In this document: one piece after another, positions 1 through 10,200 of the stretch | Numbering within the stretch: the stretch's first letter is position 1 | How the letters are laid out: each line of letters opens with the position of its first letter | Assembly: GCA_002371705.1 (NCBI GenBank) | Contig: DFGI01000032.1 | Span: 1-49,723, forward strand | Reading direction: 5' to 3' | Source of the DNA: Bacteroidales bacterium UBA3754 | Lineage (GTDB): Bacteria; Bacteroidota; Bacteroidia; Bacteroidales; UBA1715 | Length of the DNA stretch: 49,723 nucleotides | Notes under the pieces: generated by a model | The model's input: only the letters and a program-made list of their open reading frames with translations | What the model was told of the DNA's origin: nothing | Databases searched by the model: none | Position numbers and translations under genes: made by a program

Positions 1-1233
1 TTTTACCATAAATTTTAAATCTATGGTGGAGGAACTCAGATTGTCGGTCATAAACAATCCATTTCCTGAAATGAAAAAGCATCGTTTCGCATTAGATGGG
101 TCTAACGTAGCACACCCAGTCCAGTGCATTGCGTGGTCTTTCACCCACGGAACAGAATTTGCATCAAATGTAACCTTGCAACTACTAAACAACGCTGTCC
201 ACGAAGAGCCAAGGTTGTCGCTTACAAAAATTTCATCGCCCCACGTAGCAGTTTGCCAGTCACACGAACCATTCCACGACTGCATTTTATAACAACCAAC
301 GCTTGTAACAACAATTCTATTACCCACGATGGAGATTCCACCATAACTATAATCCGACGTATTATCCGAAGGAGAAATATTCGTCCACGAGCCATTGTAT
401 TTATACACAAATCCGCCCGCAGTACCGATACCCGGTCCAGCACCGTTAGCATACGTCACATACAATACGCCATCTTTCATAGCACAACGGTGCGGCATAA
501 ACTGCGTAGGTTGTCCGCTGATAGCCGTCCACGAGTTTCCGCCATTCGTGGACACGTACAACGAGTTACCCGTTTGTGCCGTTCCCACATATATTTTCTG
601 CGTCACACCATTGCTAACCGTTGATGTTTCATCGAATTGAACAAAATTGATACCCACGCCATTATTTGTGGATGTTACAGGAAACGAAACAGAATTCCAC
701 GACAATCCCCCATCGGTTGACTTGAACAATCCCGCCGAGCGCGAACCACAATAAATCACCTTACTATTATGAGGGTCAACAGCGAGACGTTCGCCCATCT
801 GACGACCATCGCCATTACCGTGGGCTTTGAATTTTGATGAAACATCAACTATACGGAATGATTCACCATAGTCATCAGAAATCATTATCACCGTTTTTCC
901 GCCGCTAAAATAACTGATTCCTGCCAACACATACAGCATTTCTGGTTTTTGAGGGTCTAATGCAACACTTTCAATTCCAAACAAACCCTTATCATCTTCT
1001 GAAATCCAATCTGTAAGCGGTTTCCACGATTGCGACTCTTCAATCCATCGATAGAGACCACCGACATCGGTACGGGCATAAAACAGATTTTTTTCAGTAG
1101 GATGCGCAACCACGCCAGACACGAAACCGCCACCGCCCAAAGGCAAACTCCCCCACTCATAGTTTTCTTCCGCACGCAGCACAGTCGCCAAGCATACGAA
1201 AAATAAAACCACACACCGTTTCCATTGTCTCAT
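1..1233 (-). CDS. GH74-type xyloglucanase, N-terminal part (runs off left edge)
   Basis: The frame is open from ATG at 1233-1231 to the window edge (411 codons) and has no stop, so the C-terminus is missing. Residues 1-21 form a signal peptide. The mature protein opens with W-G-S-L-P-L-G-G-G-G-F-V-S-G-V and then A-R-T-D-V-G-G-L-Y-R-W. This is the hallmark start of family GH74, whose first catalytic aspartate lies in the R-T-D motif (here D56). Repeated S-x-D-x-G-x-S-W motifs (S-T-D-G-G-L-S-W, S-T-N-G-G-N-S-W) are BNR-type turns of the seven-bladed propellers. GH74 enzymes cut xyloglucan or its oligosaccharides. The second catalytic Asp is expected in the missing part, so endo versus chain-end action cannot be judged. 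The gene starts 16 nt after the stop of the giant CotH/Big_2 gene, so the two are probably co-transcribed. Family confidence is high; exact substrate is inferred. Confidence 0.88.
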   Translation of the reverse strand, partial: MRQWKRCVVLFFVCLATVLRAEENYEWGSLPLGGGGFVSGVVAHPTEKNLFYARTDVGGLYRWIEESQSWKPLTDWISEDDKGLFGIESVALDPQKPEMLYVLAGISYFSGGKTVIMISDDYGESFRIVDVSSKFKAHGNGDGRQMGERLAVDPHNSKVIYCGSRSAGLFKSTDGGLSWNSVSFPVTSTNNGVGINFVQFDETSTVSNGVTQKIYVGTAQTGNSLYVSTNGGNSWTAISGQPTQFMPHRCAMKDGVLYVTYANGAGPGIGTAGGFVYKYNGSWTNISPSDNTSDYSYGGISIVGNRIVVTSVGCYKMQSWNGSCDWQTATWGDEIFVSDNLGSSWTALFSSCKVTFDANSVPWVKDHAMHWTGCATLDPSNAKRCFFISGNGLFMTDNLSSSTIDLKFMVK

Positions 1234-1249
1234 ACCCGTCAGCGCGCTT

Positions 1250-4200
1250 TTACTTCAACAACACCTTGATAGTTTTACGTTCATCGCCAGTAGTTACAAT
1301 CACGAAGTACGTTCCTTTCACATAACCAGTCAAATCAAATTCCTGTGCATATTCACCGAATACCGATACTGTTTCGGAGAATACTTTTCTCCCCGACATT
1401 GCGTAGATTTCTATCTTACAATCTTGAGGAGCTTCCGTTTCAAACGATACTGTGAACAGTCCGTTTGTTGGATTTGGATATGCAATTACGTCCGACAATT
1501 GAATTTCGGAAACAGCATCGGGTTTTTGATTTCCAGGATCTTTCAGAGTAAAGATAATTTGATTTGTTTCAGCTTCAGCACCTTTGCCATCGCGTGCTTT
1601 AATCAAAATCATCTGCATACCCATTTTACCCTTCGCATCCTTGATTGAGAATGTTGCCTTACCACTACCATCAATTTCACAAGTAATGTTGCTGCCATTC
1701 TCATCTGGAGTCCAAATTATTCTATCGCCTTCCGCATCAAAGTAATAGTCATTCAAATTGATAGAGACAGGCTCATCAACTGCCAACATTTGTGCAGGAA
1801 TTGGTTGGAACGACGGAGCTGTATTCGCAACAACTGGTTTTGCAACCACACAAACCACTTCGCACGTTACACCACTTGATGCCCGTGCAGTAATTGTAGC
1901 TTCACCAAAGCCTTTGGCTACAAGCAAACACTGTGTATTGTTCTTCCACAAGCCGTCAATATCAACTACCGATGGGTTGGATGATATCCATTCAATAGCA
2001 CTTGTTTCAGCATCTTCAGGATTTACAGTAATAGTTATAGCACTCATATCTCCAGTTGACGAGAAGTGGATTGTGTCAGCCGACGCAATGATTTCACGAA
2101 TTGGTTCGTCTATTACAGTAACCTTACATGTTGCATAAATCGCATTACGTTCAGTTGAGCGAGCTTTTATATTTGCGGTTCCTTTTGTCAAACCCAAAAT
2201 CACGCCCGACGACGACACTGAAACTACATTCGGGTCATCAGTTTCCCATTTCACTGTTTTACAAGAAGCATTAAGCGGCATTACCTGAGCCGTCAATGTT
2301 TTTTGCTCATTGATTACTAATTCCACTTCTGTTTCACTCATAACAACATTTGTTACGTGAATAGGATTCACCACAATTGTCATTGATGCTGGACTTGCAT
2401 CAGGATTTGACACTGAACGCGCCGATACCTTAACATAACCAGAAACTTTACCAGTAAGGATTCCCGTACGGCTGTCGATTGTGGCAACCAACGTTGATTC
2501 GTCCTCATAATCAGCTTTTTGTTCGGTTACGGACCATACCAATGCTTTATTTGTAGCATTTGTTGGATTAAAAATAATTAGTTCCGACAAATTAATTTCT
2601 TCGCCGATATTGATATTCTTCGATTTACCATTTGGACGAATGCTCGTAACAGGAATTGCTTTACTTGACACTGTTACAGTTGCCCATCCCGAAACGCCAT
2701 TTTTCGCAGTTGCGCGGACGATTGTCGTACCTTCACTCTCGCCAGTGATTTTTCCGCTTGTGGCATCGATAGTAGCGATGGTTTCATCGTCAACCGACCA
2801 CGTAAGCGTTTTGACAGTAGCATCAGAAGGCGTTATGGTCGCACTCAACAGCTGACTTTCCGTAACGCCAAGCGACACATCACTAAGTGCAATTTCTTGA
2901 ATTTCAACAGCTTTTACTTCTACCGTACACGTTCCTGAAACACCATCACCACCTTTGGCCGTGATGACAGCAGTACCAATTGAACGCGCTGTAACACTAC
3001 CATATTGGCTGACAGTAGCAACCGCAGGATTTGACGATTCCCAAACGACTGATTTATTGGTTGCGTTTGCCGGATAAATTTCAGCTGTAAGAGATTGATA
3101 TTTACCAAGTTGAATTTCAAGTTCCGACGGTTTGATTGTCACACTCTCAACAGGGATAATGTTCACAGTAACCGAAACCTCACACGTTGCTGTAATTCCG
3201 TTCTTTGTAGTTGCCGTAATAATTACAGGCACGTCTTCATCGGTCAACGCGTTTGCAGTGATTTTACCCGTGTTTTCATCAACCGACACTTTCGTTGCGT
3301 CCGAAGATGTCCATTTCACTGATTTGTCGGATGTTTTTTCTGGCAAAACTGTTGCAACCAACACCTGTTGTCCTTTTGGTTGTAATGTTACCGATGTAGG
3401 ATTAACCGTAATTGACGTTGCCATCATTTCGTTTACAGTCACAGGAACTAAAGCAGATGCGTTCTTACCAACTTTTACAATAATATTTGTTGTTCCAGCC
3501 GCAACACCAGTTACGACGCCATTCGACACCGTGGCAATATTTTCGTTTTCCGAACGCCACGTAATAGTAGTGTCTGTTGCATTAAGCGGCATCCACGATG
3601 CGATCAACCGTTCAGACTTATCAATGTCAACCGTTACAGATTCTGGTATAATCGTCAACGATGTTGGTTGTATATGCGATACCGTAACAACGCATGTCGC
3701 AGTTTTCGAACCTGCAGTTGCTTTTATCTCACACGTACCGACACCCTTGGCTTCCACATTACCATTTTCATCAACAGTAGCGACATCAGTATTTGCTGAC
3801 GACCAAGCTACTGTTTTGTTTGTTGCATCTTCATTAACAGTTGCAGTCAATTGGACAGTTCCGTACATTTCCAAATTCGCCGTTGTCTTGTTCAATTCAA
3901 GGCTTGTAACTGGCACTGCCGAAATAGTAATTCTACACGATGCAGATTCATTATTTTGTGCTGTTGCCTTAATCGTCACAGTACCTTCTTTCAATAAAGT
4001 TACCGTACCATTATCCTTGTCAACCGTAGCATAATTTTCGTTCGACGAAGACCATACGATTGATTTGTCGCTTGCATCATCAGGTAAAACTATAGCGTGC
4101 ATTGTAAATTCTTCACCCAACGATTTTGAAAGCGAAGTTCCTTCCTCTATCTCAACAGAAGTAACTGGAATAATATCCTTAACCACTTCAACTTCGACAT

Positions 4201-7200
4201 CTTTCTCGAATGTTGAGAATCCATCGGAAACAACCACATGAACAATAGTTGAACCGACAGCGACAGGATTTATTTCACCATTAGAAATAGTAACATACGC
4301 TTGATTTTCAACATTGTATTCAACCGATGCCACGCAAGCATTCATTGGTTCTATAGTATAATTAATTTGTGCGGAACCTGATTTTTCAACAACAATCTTG
4401 TTCGTCTCAAGCGTCAAGCCTGTAATGCGGTTCGGACAACCAGTCATTTTCACAGTAATAGTTGCCTCTTTCGCAGTTCCATACGTATCAGTAACAACCG
4501 CAGTAACTGTAACATTGGCCTCTCCATATTCAAGGTTGTTGGTCAAAACACCTGTTTCGGAAATTGAAGCGCTTTCGTTATTAGCACTCCAAACAACGGA
4601 TTTCATTTCTGCATTACGTGGTTCTTTCACAAGCAAATCAGCCAAATTAACCGTCTTGCCTTGCGCCACGTTCACTGTTGTTTCGCTGAACGATACAGAA
4701 GTTAATTCCGGATATTTAACCGTTACCGCAACATCATCGGTTTTTCCATTTCCTGACGAAGCAGTGATTGTAACGTCACCAGGTCTTAGTGCCTGAATTT
4801 CACCACTTGTCAAACTTACGGTAGCAATCGATTCATCAGAAGATTTCCAAGTCACCGATGGATTTGACGCATCATCAGGAAGTACTTCTACAGCAACCTT
4901 TTGTGTATCACCCACATACATTGTCAATGTTTTTGGCGACACCGAAACACTTTCAACAGGGACCGCAGTTTCGATAACATTTACAGTTACAATACCCGTC
5001 ACGTTGTTTTTCGTTGTTGCCACTATCGAAGTTGTACCGACGCCAGCAGCCACAATTGTATCACCAACCATACGAGCGACATCCTCATCAAGAGATGACC
5101 AAGTTAAACTCTTGTCCGTTGTGTTAAGAGGATTGAATGTCACAGCAACGCGCTGTTTTTCACCCACACTCAAAACAACTTCAGATGGTTCCATAGCAAT
5201 ACTGATTGCTGTAACTGGAAGAATTTGAATAGTACAAGAACCAACAACAGTAGGATAATAAACCGACTTTGCTATAACTTGCACAGAACCTTCGGAAACG
5301 CCAGTCAGAACACCTTTTTGTGTAATAGTAGCGATTTCCTCATTATCTGTTGACCATACAATATCTCTATCTTCAGCCTCCAATGGCAAGATTTCCGCAG
5401 TCACTTGTTGAGTCATGTCAACGTCCATACGGCTTACTGTAGGAGTTACAATAATGTCGGTAACAGGCCTTTTCTGAACAGTGATTTCACATTCCGCATA
5501 CGAATTTTCGTCTTGTGCGGCAGTAGCCCGAACAACTGCTGTTCCATAGCCCATAGGCACTACCGTACCATTTTGAACTTTCACAACAGATTCCTTCGAC
5601 GATGACCAGTTTATCTTCTTGTCACACGGATTTGGTGTAAGAATTTCAGCGGTAAGATTCAGTTCTCCATTCATGTACAAGGTTTCTTTGGTAGAACTCA
5701 ATGCTATTTCCAATGCTCCCGAATTGCAATCTCTTGAAACCACGACCTCGCAACTTGCCGATGTCACCCCATTACCAGTTGTTTCCGCTGTAATTATCGC
5801 AGAACCAGCTGCCACCGCATGAATCGAACCATTTTCGACAGTAACAAACGACTCATTCGACGAAGTCCATGTAATCTCCTTGCTTTGCGCACATTCATCA
5901 TCAGGAGTGATTGTAGCAACCAATTCAAAATCTTCGTCTTCCAACAAATCAACTTTTGTCTTGTTTAAGCTCAACACAATATCACCCGAACAATCTTTTG
6001 AAACATATACATCACAAGTTTCCGTATGAGCTGAATACCCATCGTGAGTAGTAATAGTAATGGTCGTTTTACCTTTGGTAGCTTGCGAAGCTGTAATTAA
6101 ACCAGCTGTGGAAATAGTTGCCACATCAGGATTTGAACTTGAATAAGTCACCGATTTCAAACATGCATTTGCCGGATACAACGAATAGGTAAGTTGTTTG
6201 GTTTCGCCATAATACATTGGTATAGAATCGCTTTCAGCGGAAACCAACGTAATTTTGGTAGGACAACCATTTAATACAACTTCCATATCTTTGGTAAATA
6301 CATGATTGTTCTTATCGGTTACTTCAACCGTCACCACGATAGTTTCTTGACCATATACGACTTGATTTTTCAACACACCAACGCCACTAATTGTAGCAAA
6401 CGTTTTATTTGAAACCGACCACTCTATGTTGTCTTTCGTGGCATTTTCTGGTTCAATTACCAAGTAGCTTGCAATATTTGCCTGCTCTCCTTCTGCCAAT
6501 TCTATAGAACTTTGTGTGAACGAAACAGCCAACACATCAATTTTCAATTCTTCAACCGTATAAGTAATTGAGACTGTTGAACTTTCGCCTTCGGCATCAG
6601 TTGCGCTTACTTTTACAACCTCCGAGCCAATCCATTCAGGATCTATTGGAGAAACCTCCAATACGCCATTTTCAAGCGTAACAGTAAGATTTTCAACATT
6701 GTTTTCAAGATTCAAATCCAAATCTGCAACATCTGTCAAATCGTCGGTTACTTTCACACGCAAGTTGATGTTGTCGAACGAATCGCCTTGCGATATTTTC
6801 TGTTCTGCTATAGCAGCCCATACAGGCGCTTGGTTAATAACGATTTCGACATTTTTACCCAAACGCAATTCATCAATTTTAATTGTACCGTTGATAGCCG
6901 TTGCCGAACCTTTGTCGAAATAGATGTTCATTCCATATACATTCGATGCATCAATGTTGCCCAAATACTGGGTAAAATCGAATATATACGTAACCATTTC
7001 GTTTCCTGCCTCGCATGCAACAGGAGCGATGCTCGACGATGTTTTCTTACCCGTAGCGTCGAACAATTCCACGAACAAATTAGTTGCGACAGTTGATTTC
7101 ATTTTTACCGAAGCGTACGGGTAGTTCGTCAAATCAAGAATTTTTGTCGCCGATTCCAATACATTATATGTAATAGCATCCGACGAAGCCGATGTCCTGT

Positions 7201-10200
7201 TGTACGCGACAGCAATATCGCCACCATTATAGTTCAAATCATACACATTCGACGAACTGTGCCACCCCTTCATTGCAGGTTGAATAACCAAATCAGTATG
7301 ACCTTCAACAACTTCAGGCGTCAATTCCAATTGAATTGCATATTCATTGATTACTGTCATATCCTGCGAAATCACGCTTACGTGTGCTACGCCATTCAGA
7401 TCAGATGCTTGCGCAATTTCGAGCGTTGCTGTTTCGTCGGAAACCGAAGCGGAAATTGTTGGAATTGTTTCCGTTCCAGCAGGTAAAATCAACGTATATT
7501 CGTGAACATCTTTGTCAAACGGTGACGACAATGTTCCTACATTTGATGACAAAGTAGCCAAATCAGCATTATTCGACAATACCACAACTTGTGATTGTCC
7601 CGTTGCAACCTTCGGACCGATAACCAAATCATCTATATACACAGCTTTTTTACGCTCCTTCTTGTTATCGTTTGGTGCATACAAACCAATTCTCAACGCA
7701 ACTATAGCCGATTTTGTAATAAAACTTGCTGAACCAAAATCAACAGAACGGGATTTTGTGTCTGGATTTATTTCACCGCTCATATAATTCGACACGTTTC
7801 CATACGCATCAACAAGTGCCATACTGAAATTGATGTATTGATTCGAAACTCTAATACCGTTCACTGTAGTTCCATCGTTTGGCACAGAAAGCGACATCGA
7901 AACATTTAATGCTGCAGAACCATCGAGCACGTATCCCGTTGGCAGATGATATTCCACATATCCATATTCAACATCGGTTTCCTTCTCATTAAGCGCAATT
8001 GCCACATCAGTATTCGCAGCCTGACCAAATCCACCAGGAGTAGTGTGTTCAGCGATGATATGGATAGAATTGTTTGTTGACAAATTTCCGATTCCCGATG
8101 AAAAATCATCAGACCATTCTGTCACAATGTTTTGAGAGCTTGACATTGTGTATGTAAGCTCGTATTGTTTTGTAGAACCATCTTCAGCGGTAACTGTTAC
8201 CACCGTAGCTTCGGAAGCTGTTTCTGCATAATCCACATCAACCATTGCATTCGGATTGCTCGGAATAGCCGTAATGTAAGGAACATACGCTGTTGACAAG
8301 TTCACCACATAATTTTCAACCTCTGGGTCGAACGCTGGCGACATTGATCCTCCTGCCGAAATCAAAGTAGCAAGTGTTGCGTCAGGCGAAGCGGCAATTT
8401 TAAATGACACCTTGTAAACTTCACTATTATAACCATTTGCGGAAATTACCTTAATTACAGCCACATCATTCAACGATTTTGCCTGTGTAATAGTAACCGT
8501 AGCACGGTCGTGCGCCGCCGTTGCCGAAATCACAGGAGCATCGGTTGTTCCTGCCGGCACAGCACATTCGTAATTCAAAATCGAAGTTGACAAAACTGGC
8601 AAAATCGTCCCCACGTCCGATGTTAGGGTTTTGAGAGCGACACTTGAATTAAATGATTGATTCTTAACGCCATACGTTGGACTCATTGTTTCCCAATTTT
8701 CAGCAGTTTCAGGATAACGTCCATACGAAATATTTGCCGTTTGCGGGCCAAACGAAACTTGGTCAATAATCACCAAACCATCTTCAGTAAGTTGCGAAAG
8801 CACGACATCTTCGCCGTTCACAGCATCGAGGCTGAAATCCAAGTGATTTTCGCCAAGCTCAGGTTTTCCGTCAGCCCAGAAAGTAAGCCATTTCCCAGCC
8901 TGAACAGTCGTTAATTTTGAGTTGGTTGTTGGAATCTTGAAACGAAGTGGAGTTCCCAACGAATCGCTAATATACAGACCACCTAAATCAATAGGTGCGG
9001 AAGTTCCATTGTAAATTTCAATATAATCACTGTAAAGTCCTGTAGATTCATCAATTACAACAGACGAGTTCATAGCAAGAACTTCGTTTATTGTCACGCC
9101 AGTGATACGTTCCACAGGAGAAGATTGTCGATTCGCCTCGCCCGGAGTCGGATTCAACATATAAATGAAATCCGATGTAGTCGAAGGATAGCGACCCATA
9201 GAAACGTCTTCGGCTTGGTTTGTATATGACAATTGGTCGATTATATAGTTTTCGGAACCACGCAACTGCACGATGGCGATATCACCTTTTTCCGCATTCA
9301 ATTTGAAATCAACATGGTTAGGATTGATTGCAGTCTGCTTGTCGCACCAGAAAATATAATATCCTCCCGCACTTACGGTCGTTTTTGTCGGTTCGCCTTT
9401 CGGAATCATATACATAGTCGGATTGTTCAAATTATTTGTCACGAACAAGCCACCCAAATCAATAGCCGCATTTGTTGAGTTGTAAATTTCGAACCAGTCG
9501 GCATACGTACCTGTCTCCTCCATTGCCGTAGTTTGGTTTTTCGCCATAAACTCGGTAATTACAAGTCCGTCAATGTCAGTTCCTGAAACAATTTTATTGG
9601 ACGAGCCAGGAGTCGTTTTTGTGAAAATTGTCAAATCAGAATAACCATCAGGATAGCGACCATACGAAACATCAGAATTTTGTTTTTCGTAATGGACGCT
9701 GTCGAGCACAGTAACAGTGCCATTTGTTGATTTTTGCGCCAAAATCACAACACCGCCTGCTTTGTCTAATTTGAATGGTAGATGAAGTGCGCCTTCCATA
9801 TAATCATTGTCGGCATAGAATCTCACAAAACCTTTCGACGGAATTTTTGTGGAATCCAACTGTGTATATGGAATTTGGTACATCGTAAGATTTGTGCGGT
9901 CGTCAGACAAGTACAAACCCGCCAAATTCACTTCAGAATTTCCATCATTATAAATTTCAATCCAATCTTCGTGTTTGCCGATTGGAGAAACGATATCGGT
10001 TGTGTTTGCAGCCAAGAACTCGTTGATATACAAGTTTCTTTCCGTTGAACGGTTTTCAAAAACAGCTTTTATTGTGTAATCGCCCGTGATGGTCAATTTA
10101 TATTCCAACTCCGATGAAAGATTTTGACCATTTCCCGTCTGCCAAGCCACGAATTTATAGCCATCATTTGGAATTGCCGTCATACGGATTGGCGTGCTCT

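Noticed and set aside
957..1214. 85-codon frame with hydrophobic start near the left edge
   Set aside because: It overlaps the GH74 gene in another frame; the GH74 frame has the family motifs and a proper signal peptide.
3132..4034. 300-codon open frame on the plus strand inside the giant gene
   Set aside because: It is antisense to the Big_2 repeats, whose Thr/Val-rich codons leave the opposite strand free of stops. The product has no known domain or proper start context.
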